In this document: positions 52,035-60,326 of the stretch, piece after piece
Layout of the letters: each line of letters begins with the position of its first letter
Numbering within the stretch: position 1 is the first letter of the stretch
Assembly (NCBI RefSeq): GCF_036320655.1
Contig: NZ_CP143258.1
Coordinates: 1,922,001 to 1,986,000 of the forward strand
DNA length: 64,000 bases
Origin: Porphyromonas pogonae
GTDB lineage: Bacteria; Bacteroidota; Bacteroidia; Bacteroidales; Porphyromonadaceae
Direction: 5' to 3'
Program-made: the position numbers and the translations under genes
The notes under the pieces: model-generated
What the model was told of the DNA's origin: nothing
The model's database searches: none
Seen by the model: only the letters and a program-made list of their open reading frames with translations

Positions 52035-53699
52035 ATGAAAAAAAGTTATTTTCTTTCAGTTTTTTCTATCATCGTCGGATCATGTATGTTGTCCACGCCT
52101 TCAAAGGCTTGTTCTGATCTGATTGTAGGGAAAAAAGCATCCACAGACGGATCTGTAATTATTAGTTATGCAGCAGATTCGCACACACTGTATGGCGAAC
52201 TCTATCATTATGCTCCGGGAAAATATCCTGTAGGCACCATGCGTCCTATCATCGAATGGGACACCAATAAGCCACTGGGATTCATACCTCAAGCTTCTCA
52301 GACTTATTCTGTCATAGGCAATATCAACGAACATCAGGTGGCAATCACAGAAAGTACTTGGGGTGGGCGCAAAGAGCTGGTCGACGAAAAAGGAATGATC
52401 GACTACGGAAGTCTTATTTATATAGGACTACAACGCTCCAAGACTGCAAGAGAAGCAATAAAAGTCATGACTGATCTGGTACGTGATTATGGTTATCACA
52501 GCTCAGGCGAGTCATTTACTATTGCAGATAAGAACGAAGTATGGATTTTGGAGATGATTGGCAAAGGTCCGGGCAAAAAAGGAGCTGTATGGGTAGCCAT
52601 CAGAATACCTGACAATGCTATCTCTGGGCATGCCAATCAAGCACGTATCCAACAAATACCATTCAATGACAAGGAAAACTGCATGTATGAGAAAGATGTG
52701 GTGAATTTAGCTCGTGAAAAAGGTTATTTTAAGGGTAATGACAAAGATTTCAGTTTCCAAGCTGCATACAATCCCTATACATCAGGGGGGCTTAGAGGCT
52801 GTGAGGCGCGAGTTTGGTCGTTTTTCCGTGAATTTAGCAAAGACATGGACAAATACCTCCCACTTGTAAAAGGCGATGTAACACAAAAGCCTATGCCTCT
52901 ATATATCGTTCCTGATCGTAAAGTTTCTGTAGCTGATGTAAGAAAAGCCATGCGCAATCATTACGAAGGAACAGAACTCTGCATGACCAATGATCCTGGA
53001 GCAGGTCCTTACAATGTACCCTACCGCTGGAGACCTATGAATTTCAAAGTGGATGGTAAAGAATATTTCAATGAAAGAGCTGTTGCCACCCAACAAACAG
53101 GATTTGTGCTTGTGGCGCAACTAAGAAATAAGTTACCCGATCCTATAGGAGGCGTATTGTGGTTTGGTGTTGATGATGCAGATATGGCAGTATTTACGCC
53201 AATGTACTGCTCCATGACAAAAGCTCCGGAATGTTATAGACCCGGCAATGGAGATATGATGCATTTTTCATGGACTTCAGCTTTTTGGATCCACAACTGG
53301 GTAGCTAATATGGCATATCATCGCTATGCTCCTATGATCAAAGATATACGTCCTGTACAGAAACAACTTGAAGATCGATTCGATGCCCAGCAAGCTATGA
53401 TAGATCAGGAAGCATTAAAGCTCTATAAAAAAGATCCTAAGCAAGCCATCGCTTTCCTTACAGATTACTCTATCAATGAAGCAGAGAATGCTACAGCACG
53501 TTGGAAAAGGCTGGGAGAGTATTTACTGGTAAAATACATGGACGGTAACGAAAAGAAAGAGGAAAACGGAGCTTTCAAAACCAATGGTTACGGATTGAGT
53601 GAAATGCCCAATTTTCCTGGTTATAGTGAAGAGTTCTACCGCAATGTAGTAAAAGCGGCAGGAGAAAGATTAGAAGTCAAAGGCCCCTCAGAACACTAA
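52035..53699 (+). CDS. C69-family dipeptidase (PepD-like), exported
   Basis: Family C69 enzymes are Ntn hydrolases whose mature N-terminal Cys is the nucleophile. Here a signal peptide (about 1-25) is followed by Cys26 in KACSDLIVGKKASTDGSV, so signal cleavage would directly expose the catalytic residue. Further family segments are NEHQVAITESTWGGR, SSGESFTIADKNEVWILEMIG and GHANQARI. The protein is 554 residues. It probably degrades di- or short peptides in the periplasm or outside, fitting an amino-acid-fermenting lifestyle. It is transcribed alone. Confidence 0.9.
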   Translation: MKKSYFLSVFSIIVGSCMLSTPSKACSDLIVGKKASTDGSVIISYAADSHTLYGELYHYAPGKYPVGTMRPIIEWDTNKPLGFIPQASQTYSVIGNINEHQVAITESTWGGRKELVDEKGMIDYGSLIYIGLQRSKTAREAIKVMTDLVRDYGYHSSGESFTIADKNEVWILEMIGKGPGKKGAVWVAIRIPDNAISGHANQARIQQIPFNDKENCMYEKDVVNLAREKGYFKGNDKDFSFQAAYNPYTSGGLRGCEARVWSFFREFSKDMDKYLPLVKGDVTQKPMPLYIVPDRKVSVADVRKAMRNHYEGTELCMTNDPGAGPYNVPYRWRPMNFKVDGKEYFNERAVATQQTGFVLVAQLRNKLPDPIGGVLWFGVDDADMAVFTPMYCSMTKAPECYRPGNGDMMHFSWTSAFWIHNWVANMAYHRYAPMIKDIRPVQKQLEDRFDAQQAMIDQEALKLYKKDPKQAIAFLTDYSINEAENATARWKRLGEYLLVKYMDGNEKKEENGAFKTNGYGLSEMPNFPGYSEEFYRNVVKAAGERLEVKGPSEH

Positions 53700-53743
53700 T
53701 CCCTACCCTATCTATTAGGAATCAACAATTTATAAAAACTATA

Positions 53744-53787
53744 AAGCGATTGTCACAAAGTCATTAATAGACTTATGGCAATCGCTT
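53744..53787 (+). terminator. Probable terminator after the C69 dipeptidase
   Basis: AAGCGATTG (53744-53752) pairs with CAATCGCTT (53779-53787), and an inner AAGTC/GACTT can extend the hairpin. It is followed by CTATTTTG. Confidence 0.65.
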
Positions 53788-53984
53788 CTATTTTGATCAG
53801 CTAATATGAATCTTCCATCTAATACTACCAGCAAACTTCACTCATACTATTGAGCTCCCACTATACCTAATCTAGTACTGATATTCACTGTTCAAGTATC
53901 CCGTAATTAATCATAGGTGAATTACTAACATGCCCATTCTCTTCTTTGTAGAACTCACATGCTCCTTCCATCGATATCTCTCTT

Positions 53985-54171
53985 GAGACTGTTGCAAAAG
54001 TCAACAGTCTCGTGGATTTTGGAGGCAAAGCCGACAAAAGACACTTTGACCGGACAGAGAGGGTAAAGTGCAAGGCGCTAAGAGTGAGTGCACAGGGAGT
54101 TTACTTCAGGTAAATGACCAAGCGCGAATCTCGCAAGCAACGAAGCAATTGGCCTGCTATGCAACGGTCTC
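53985..54171. mobile_element. 187-bp MITE, copy 2
   Basis: Same length as copy 1 at 37,165, with four substitutions (about 98 percent identity). The terminal inverted repeats are GAGACTGTTGCA and GAGACCGTTGCA. CTCTT directly repeats on both sides, a 5-bp target duplication different from copy 1, so the two copies are independent insertions. Confidence 0.88.
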
Positions 54172-54538
54172 CTCTTATCAATCCCATCAAACACTTTCCC
54201 CTTGCGAAGAATTAATAAAGGCTCAAATAATTTCCTTAAATGGAACCTATATAAGTCTCATTATTGTTATTTTTTTCCTTCAAAAATCTAAGACAACATT
54301 CTTGAGCCTTACGCACTTTTTCGGAATAGTATGATATTTATAAAGTGATAATGCGAGCATTCTATCAAATTGATTATTTTATACAGACATTACAATTTCA
54401 ATAAAAAATCACTTAGAAACTTTTAAGGCGAATATTAAATAAAAGTAACATTATTTATCGAATAATAAATCATATTGTTTTTTTTTCGCTGATTTAGATT
54501 ATAAGTTGTTGTGAAAGTATTTTATTATTATATTTCCC

Positions 54539-54654
54539 GAACTAGGTCGTGATATTTTTGTAGTTAGGTCTTATTAATTTTCTAACTAGGTGATGAAAAT
54601 TTCTTAGTTAGAAAAAAACTGAGAGCTAGTTACAAAAAAAACAAATCTAAGTTA
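54539..54654. repeat. 22-bp periodic array D
   Basis: Cores at 54539 (GAACTA), 54561 (TAGTTA), 54583 (TAACTA), 54605 and 54627 (TAGTTA), and 54649 (AAGTTA), each 22 bp apart. Unit 1 with the next core matches unit 1 of array C at 23 of 27 positions, so the arrays are related beyond the core. The 165 bp between the MITE and about 54,336, and the AT-rich stretch up to the array, hold no supported gene. Confidence 0.88.
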
Positions 54655-54672
54655 AAGGAAAACTCTATTTTG

Positions 54673-54720
54673 TAATACAAAATATCCGCAGAAAGGTTTA
54701 TAGAACTCTATCTGCGGATA
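54673..54720 (-). terminator. Intrinsic terminator of locus D
   Basis: On the minus strand TATCCGCAGA (54720-54711) pairs with TCTGCGGATA (54692-54683), a 10-bp perfect stem with an 18-nt loop, followed by TTTTGTATT. It lies between the promoter box at 54,963 and array D. Confidence 0.7.
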
Positions 54721-54962
54721 ATTTATAAATTTGAGATATTTATTTTTTTTATTTTTTTGACTATTTGATATTTCTTGTTTTCTCTTTAATTCTGACAATA
54801 TTTAAGACCGACCATTCGTCATAATGCAGTATCACATATGAGTATCTATCATTCTCCGATTGTAATGTAATATTAATTCTTGTTTCATTTGTATATCCCA
54901 ATAAATTTCATCTTAATTAATAGTGTAATTCACTTCTGTAGTATAAAATACTCGTATAGTAA

Positions 54963-54994
54963 CAAAGATACAACATTATACCCCCCTTTGTCAA
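54963..54994 (-). promoter_or_regulatory. Promoter-like box of locus D, abutting an IS
   Basis: TTGACAAAGGGGGG begins at 54994 on the minus strand and TATCTTTG is at 54970-54963 (spacer 21 bp). It nearly equals the locus C box. The IS4-type element is inserted right behind it, and the target duplication TTTGTCAAG includes the -33 part. In the 240 bp that follow on the minus strand, a frame without ATG can be read (ending in DEWSVLNIVRIK), but no convincing gene. Confidence 0.6.
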
Positions 54995-54995
54995 G

Positions 54996-56526
54996 CTAAT
55001 CTTTATACACATCTTTTAATTTTTTTGTTTCATGAAAGATAGTACAGTGAGGTGCTCATGGAAAACCTTTAGACCTTTGCACATGGTATTATATCCTGGA
55101 GGTCCGCCAGATTTTACATAAGCTTTCCATGATCCCAGTCGGGCTATTATCCACGAAGCCCAAGCTAACGAATCTTCCCGAAAAGGATTATTCCCATCTT
55201 TTGATCGAGGAGACTCTTTATGTAGCATTTCCATCTCTAGATGCAGCATCTCGCACTCTTCCTCTGTAAAGAGTCGATTACATGAAACGCTCTCATTGGC
55301 AGTGTCATATTTTTTCTTTAGAGTCATACACTTTAGCACAACATAGAACCCCATTGCCATAAGCTTTTTCATCGCCATACCGTTTTCTAATTGGGCAGAG
55401 GTAATACCCAAGCCTTTGGTTTTCATTAATCTAAAGACTTCTTCGATATGCCATCGATACTTGTACCACTGTATAATCCGGAGTGCATCTTCCTTACTCT
55501 TTACTTCGTGCGAGGTGAGCAAACGCCATTCGATAGGCTTTTCACCCTCGGGAACGCTACCGGCATCTTCTCTGACATGAACGTAGTGGCAGCTAATACT
55601 CTTTGAAACATCGTCTTTACCATTACCTGTGTTGCCGAAAGTGACTGGTGCATATTTGACGTCGAACAACGCCTTGCGAGGTTTACGCCCATTTTGCCTA
55701 GTGATCTGGGATGTGCAACTGAAACTAACCGGTTGTTTATCCAACCATTCGATGATACGTTCTTTTTTAGATTTTGAATCTCCCTCGAGAAGCCGATTGT
55801 GAATGGAGCGAATCAGAAAATCACATCCTTCTTCCAACGTCTTACTCATGACGGTGTAGATATCATTCTCACGATCACCCACCATGGTTTTACGTAAATT
55901 TTCTGGCAAATTTGCGTTTGCCATTTTAGCCGATGCAGCCCAACGAGACGATTCTTTCTCATTAAATCCAATTTTTTTACGCAGCTGTTTCTTCTGGCGT
56001 GCGTCTTTGCGATCTCTGTTATACAACTCAATCGAACTATAACCCATAGGGGTTTCCGTCTCAGGGTCAAAGAGCAAGCAAGGATGAGCAAAGATGCTGT
56101 ACTCCGAACTCTTGTTGGTTCCATACCCATAATCTTCGTCATTAGGGTTTAATCTGCCACTGATATTATCAAAAGTAAACTCTGTAGTATCCTGAATGCA
56201 AAGCACATGCTTAAGATCTTTGCAACATTGTGCGCTATTTGCGGTAACGCAGTCCAAAAACTGATCCATTTTCCATCTTTTATTATTTAGGAGTCGATAA
56301 GCCCCCTGCCTTTCTGCATGATTCTTAAAACAACTGTTCATGACCCCGTCCACACGACGTGTCATTGCTGCCAAGACGAAATATAATCGCTTAGCGATAC
56401 GTGCATCTTTTATGACGCCTGAAAATGTTAAGTTACATATATAAAGATACGAAAAAAACAACGAGGATACAATGCAATAAATTGAATAAAAGTATGTTAA
56501 ATCGTTGAGATATGTGTATAGATTAG
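54996..56526 (-). mobile_element. IS4-family (IS50-type) insertion sequence, 1,531 bp
   Basis: The ends are imperfect inverted repeats: CTAATCTTTATACACATC on the left and, as complement, CTAATCTATACACATATC on the right. TTTGTCAAG is directly repeated at 54,987-54,995 and 56,527-56,535, a 9-bp target duplication, the size known for the IS50 group. The element contains one transposase gene. Removing it restores a continuous flank, CCCCCCTTTGTCAAGAGCCC, that matches the flank of the locus C box. Confidence 0.9.
55016..56461 (-). CDS. IS4-family transposase (IS50/Tn5-like)
   Basis: The 481-residue protein has the Tn5-like N-terminus (DARIAKRLYFVLAAMTRRV ... RQGAYRLLNNKRW), catalytic Asp in CIQDTTEFTF, Asp in MVGDREND, and Glu in the YREK-type signature YRWHIEEVFRLMKTKG. 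The frame is intact. The start is uncertain: the longest frame begins with TTG at 56461 and no ATG precedes the conserved N-terminal region. It fills the 1,531-bp element. Confidence 0.92.
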   Translation of the reverse strand: MFFSYLYICNLTFSGVIKDARIAKRLYFVLAAMTRRVDGVMNSCFKNHAERQGAYRLLNNKRWKMDQFLDCVTANSAQCCKDLKHVLCIQDTTEFTFDNISGRLNPNDEDYGYGTNKSSEYSIFAHPCLLFDPETETPMGYSSIELYNRDRKDARQKKQLRKKIGFNEKESSRWAASAKMANANLPENLRKTMVGDRENDIYTVMSKTLEEGCDFLIRSIHNRLLEGDSKSKKERIIEWLDKQPVSFSCTSQITRQNGRKPRKALFDVKYAPVTFGNTGNGKDDVSKSISCHYVHVREDAGSVPEGEKPIEWRLLTSHEVKSKEDALRIIQWYKYRWHIEEVFRLMKTKGLGITSAQLENGMAMKKLMAMGFYVVLKCMTLKKKYDTANESVSCNRLFTEEECEMLHLEMEMLHKESPRSKDGNNPFREDSLAWASWIIARLGSWKAYVKSGGPPGYNTMCKGLKVFHEHLTVLSFMKQKN

Positions 56527-56627
56527 TTTGTCAAGAGCCCCAAGGGTAATTTATGTGTCAAAGAGAAATCTTTTTGATCACCCGATATATCCTATTTGAG
56601 TCACATTATAATTAAAAGGGTAAGCAA

Positions 56628-56658
56628 TTGTGTTTTTAGTTATAAAAAACTATCTTTG
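56628..56658 (+). promoter_or_regulatory. Predicted promoter of the channel/purine permease operon
   Basis: TTG (56628-56630), a 20-bp spacer and TATCTTTG (56651-56658) match the Bacteroidetes consensus. The box is 41 bp before the start codon at 56700. Confidence 0.75.
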
Positions 56659-56699
56659 CGCTTTCTAAAAAACAAACGAACTATTAATTTTTTAGGCCT

Positions 56700-57407
56700 A
56701 TGAAACGAATCTCTACCTTAGTATTCAGCCTATTTATCCTTTTAGGCGCTTCATCACACGCACAAAACATCCAGTTCAATTATGATTTTGGTCGCGACAT
56801 GTACTCAAAAGATCTACCCGCTCGTCCTCGTGTTTTCACAACAGTGGAGCATTTCAATATGGACAAATGGGGCAGTAATTATTTCTTTGTAGACATGACA
56901 TATTCCAAAGACGGCATTTCTAGTGCTTATTGGGAAATATCACGAGAGTTTAGTCTTGGAAAATCCCCCCTTTCTTTACATTTGGAATATGATGGAGGTC
57001 TGTCCAATAAATACTCTTATAATGATGCTTACTTAGGTGGTTTGACCTATGGATGGAACAGCACTAAGGGCAATTTCGGCTTTACTGTTACCCCTATGTA
57101 CAAATACATTAGGGGTATTGACAATCCTAATACATTCCAGCTCACGGGGACATGGCGTTACAGCTTTGCAAATGATAAACTACTCTTTAGCGGATTCGCT
57201 GATTGGTGGTATCAGGATCAATGGTTTTATGGTAATTGGATATTCATTTCAGAACCGCAATTATGGCTCAATCTTAATAGGCTCAAAGGCTTCAGCCCTG
57301 ATTTTAACTTGAGCGTAGGTACAGAGTGGAAATTCTATTACAACTTTGTAGACGAAGGGATGAAATGGATACCTACCTTGGCTTTGAAATGGACTTTCGG
57401 AAAATAA
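56700..57407 (+). CDS. Tsx-like outer-membrane nucleoside channel (DUF5020 type)
   Basis: A signal peptide (about 1-21, ending SSHAQ) precedes a 12-strand-like barrel of aromatic-rich strands (FTTVEHFNMDKWGSNYFFVDMTYS, LSLHLEYDGGLSNKY, LWLNLNRLKGF) ending in KWTFGK. The pattern and 235-residue size agree with the nucleoside-specific channel Tsx and the Bacteroidetes DUF5020 family. The purine permease gene starts 10 bp downstream, which supports nucleoside or nucleobase uptake as its role. Confidence 0.75.
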   Translation: MKRISTLVFSLFILLGASSHAQNIQFNYDFGRDMYSKDLPARPRVFTTVEHFNMDKWGSNYFFVDMTYSKDGISSAYWEISREFSLGKSPLSLHLEYDGGLSNKYSYNDAYLGGLTYGWNSTKGNFGFTVTPMYKYIRGIDNPNTFQLTGTWRYSFANDKLLFSGFADWWYQDQWFYGNWIFISEPQLWLNLNRLKGFSPDFNLSVGTEWKFYYNFVDEGMKWIPTLALKWTFGK

Positions 57408-57417
57408 AATAATAAAC

Positions 57418-58716
57418 ATGAATTGGCATACAGCATTGGGATTTAATCCCAAAAAACATTCATTCCGCACCGAACTTATTGCGGGGATGACCACCTTCCT
57501 GACGATGAGTTATATACTTGCCGTCAATCCCGATATCTTACAAGCAGCAGGTATGGATAAGGGCGCTGTATTTACAGCTACTGCTTTGTCATCTGCTTTG
57601 GCCACCATTCTACTTGCTTTTTTGGCTAAACTCCCCTTTGCGCAAGCTCCCAGTATGGGTATAAACGCTTTCTTCGCGTTTACTCTGGTTCAAGGCATGG
57701 GATATAGCTGGGAGGCAGCTTTGGCAGCGGTATTCATTGAGGGTATAATATTTATTCTTCTCACGGTTTTTAATATTCGTGAAAAAATAGTCAACTGTAT
57801 CCCTATAAGTCTCAGGTTTGCTATTTCGGCTGGAATAGGCATGTTCATCGCATTCATCGGTCTCAAAAATGCAGGTATTATAGTATCACATCCCGCTACA
57901 TTCGTAACACTGGGCAAATTTACCGGGCCTGCATTATTAGCATCAATAGGTATTATCATCAGCGGAGTATTGGTAGTACGCAATGTAAAAGGAGGTCTTT
58001 TTTATGGTATTGCTATTTGTACCATTATAGGAATACCCATGGGTGTAACCGTTTTGCCGGATCATTTTTCACCGGTATCCATGCCTCAAAGTCTTTCCCC
58101 TACATTCCTCAAACTTGATTTTGCACCTCTCCTTAGTCCCGATATGATACTAACCATTTTTGCTTTGGTATTTATGGATATATTCAATACCATAGGCACA
58201 TTGATAGGAGCAGCGGCCAAAACAGATATGATGGATGAAAACGGAAATGTGATACATATAAAGCAAGCTATGATGGCTGATGCTGTAGGAACTAGTCTTG
58301 GAGCTATGTTGGGAACCTCTACTGTTACCACTTACGTAGAGAGTGCATCCGGTATTGCCGAAGGCGGAAGAACGGGTCTCACTGCATTCTTTGTAGGAGT
58401 CTTTTTCTTGATAGCTCTATTTTTCTCGCCTTTGTTTTTACTTGTTCCCAGTGCTGCTACTACAGGAGCATTGGTGCTCGTTGGGGTGTTTATGCTTGAT
58501 GCTATTAAGAATATCGACCTTACTGATATATCGGAAGCCATGCCCTCATTTATTACTATGATCACAATGGTGCTTACCTACTCTATCGCTGAAGGTATGG
58601 TACTCGGGATGCTCTCGTACGTATTGGTAAAATTACTATCGGGTAAATTGAAAGATATTTCTATAACACTGTGCATCCTGAGCGTGCTCTTTGTCCTGCG
58701 CTATATTTTCATGTAG
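57418..58716 (+). CDS. NCS2-family purine permease (AzgA/PbuG-like)
   Basis: The 432-residue inner-membrane protein has 12 or more hydrophobic segments and motifs of the hypoxanthine/guanine/adenine permease branch: RTELIAGMTTFLTMSYILAVNP, APSMGINAFFAFTLVQGMGYSW, and TSTVTTYVESASGIAEGGRTGL. It would import nucleobases by proton symport. It is cotranscribed with the Tsx-like channel, giving one route through both membranes. Confidence 0.92.
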   Translation: MNWHTALGFNPKKHSFRTELIAGMTTFLTMSYILAVNPDILQAAGMDKGAVFTATALSSALATILLAFLAKLPFAQAPSMGINAFFAFTLVQGMGYSWEAALAAVFIEGIIFILLTVFNIREKIVNCIPISLRFAISAGIGMFIAFIGLKNAGIIVSHPATFVTLGKFTGPALLASIGIIISGVLVVRNVKGGLFYGIAICTIIGIPMGVTVLPDHFSPVSMPQSLSPTFLKLDFAPLLSPDMILTIFALVFMDIFNTIGTLIGAAAKTDMMDENGNVIHIKQAMMADAVGTSLGAMLGTSTVTTYVESASGIAEGGRTGLTAFFVGVFFLIALFFSPLFLLVPSAATTGALVLVGVFMLDAIKNIDLTDISEAMPSFITMITMVLTYSIAEGMVLGMLSYVLVKLLSGKLKDISITLCILSVLFVLRYIFM

Positions 58717-58745
58717 TGTAACGTCTTTACAAAGTAAAAAAAACT

Positions 58746-58825
58746 GTCCGATAAACTTCAATAACATAAGTTGTATTCAGAAGAGCGACTTAGGTTATTG
58801 AAGTTTATCGGACGATCTTTTTTCT
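58746..58825 (+). terminator. Strong intrinsic terminator after the purine permease
   Basis: A 20-bp perfect stem (58746-58765 with 58794-58813; it begins GTCCGATAAACTTC) has a 28-nt loop and is followed by a T-rich run (TTTTTTCTTTT). A-runs on the other side allow termination in both directions, also for the convergent TraB gene. Confidence 0.85.
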
Positions 58826-58908
58826 TTTGATTAGAATTTCTCAGGGATTACAGTAAAAAATACAGTTATGATTTGAGTAGGTCTAAGAAGCTTGAATTTC
58901 CTCTCATA

Positions 58909-59868
58909 TTATTTCAAAATAGGAGTAACTTTGTACCCCTTGGATCTTAGGATTTCAATAAGTCCTTCTTTACCTACCAAATGCCCTGAACCTACAGCTA
59001 TTAATGTAGGGGCACTCTCAATATATGGTATAATCTTTTCCAGCCACAACTGATTCCGTTCATATACTAGCACATTCCTCAACACACTATCCATCTTATC
59101 AATATCAGTAGATAATCGATGGAGATAACCATGCTTATAATTAAGAATCATCTGATTTGTTTGTCTTTTCAAAGAATCTTCAGATTTAATATCATTGAGA
59201 AGGTCTTCATATTGTCTGCCTAATGATTTAGAAGTAAATAGAATACGCATATAACGTGCTGCCTGTTCGGGGATCTCAAAAAAAGCGTTCTCTTTTTTAT
59301 CCCTTAAAGCACGCTTTTGTAAATTACGATCCATTGCTCCCTCTTTACCATTTTCATCTATGATTTTGGAATACTCCGCCAATTGTAACATCAGACCAAT
59401 TACAGAAGGTCTGAATTTAAGCATAGATTGATCTCCTAATCCATTCCTCTCGAGCGCATCTTTCAATATCTTTAGATCTTGAGGGGTACTCAAAACATCA
59501 TAAGTTGTATCTGCCGGCATTATCATAGCAGCCTGCATATATGTCATAATTTTTGTGGAAGCCTCTTGAGAAAGGTCTTGCTCTGTGACAAGACGATCGA
59601 CATGGGTCCATGCTTTTTTGAAACCAGGAATACTATCAATATAACTTCCGCCAACTACATGGAATGTACCCAATAGATAACTTGGAGATGATAACTTACC
59701 TCCGGTTACATACCATAAAACAGCATCGTCTTTAGCTTGTTTGAGTTTGGGTGTTGTAGCAACAGTTCGTGGTGATTTAATTGCAGGAGAAGCATCCTTG
59801 TATAAAAAACAGGAAGTAAGGACACACACGCCGACAATAAAAAACAAAAGTTTTTGAAAATTTTTCAT
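58909..59868 (-). CDS. TraB/GumN-family lipoprotein
   Basis: The signal peptide has a lipobox (VLTSC, about residue 20). The core shows the TraB/GumN pattern: WYVTGGKLSSPSYLLGTFH at the start (with the first GxxH), a helical middle, and VGSGHLVGKEGLIEILRSKG at the end. The Glu and His residues recall Tiki-type metalloproteases, to which the family is distantly related. The 319-residue protein is monocistronic; no substrate is known. Confidence 0.85.
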   Translation of the reverse strand: MKNFQKLLFFIVGVCVLTSCFLYKDASPAIKSPRTVATTPKLKQAKDDAVLWYVTGGKLSSPSYLLGTFHVVGGSYIDSIPGFKKAWTHVDRLVTEQDLSQEASTKIMTYMQAAMIMPADTTYDVLSTPQDLKILKDALERNGLGDQSMLKFRPSVIGLMLQLAEYSKIIDENGKEGAMDRNLQKRALRDKKENAFFEIPEQAARYMRILFTSKSLGRQYEDLLNDIKSEDSLKRQTNQMILNYKHGYLHRLSTDIDKMDSVLRNVLVYERNQLWLEKIIPYIESAPTLIAVGSGHLVGKEGLIEILRSKGYKVTPILK

Positions 59869-60326
59869 CCAATATTATTATATGTATATACTTGTAATAC
59901 AATATTACTCATAATATATGTAACTACCAGATGAAATAAAAATCTCATGCCCCCTTTTTAGGGTATATAAATAGGTGTAAAATCACTATAATGAGGGATT
60001 GAACGTTTTTTTAATTATAAATACTTTTGATTGTCAATTGAAATAAAAATGTTTGTAAAATTTTTGGGTAGAGTATTCCTGATTCTCGTTTTAATTAAAA
60101 GAGATAGATATTGATTTACACAGCGAAGTCTCATCCAGCCATAAAACAATAGTATTTGATAAATCGTCCATTGCCAAATGAAAGAATATAGGAGATACAG
60201 ATTGCTATCCAAATTATTTTTTGCCATGCAATTTCACAAGACAAGCAAGGATTATAATAAATCCGAGAAAAGCCCGACAAACATGTTGGGCTTTTCTTTT
60301 GAACGACACTTAAAAATGTTCATTAT
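59869..60326. other. AT-rich intergenic region with a terminator before the ABC operon
   Basis: No gene is supported here. A hairpin at 60,266-60,300 (GAAAAGCCCGACA with TGTTGGGCTTTTC, then CTTTT) is an intrinsic terminator on the plus strand just 27 bp before the ABC gene. What it terminates is unclear, because no plus-strand gene lies upstream. A 70-codon minus-strand ORF (60,015-60,227) is not convincing. Confidence 0.45.

Noticed and set aside
13049-54654. 22-bp arrays as CRISPR arrays
   Set aside because: The conserved part is only six to eight bases, spacers are 14-16 bp, some 'spacers' are related to each other, and no cas genes are present.
37615-54654. Array cores as integron attC sites
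   Set aside because: The GTTA/TAAC cores do not satisfy the attC core consensus (GTTRRRY and RYYYAAC), there are no typical L boxes and no integrase gene in the window.
60015-60227. 70-codon minus-strand ORF before the ABC operon
   Set aside because: There is no promoter, no partner gene and no recognisable motif; AT-rich intergenic DNA yields such frames by chance.
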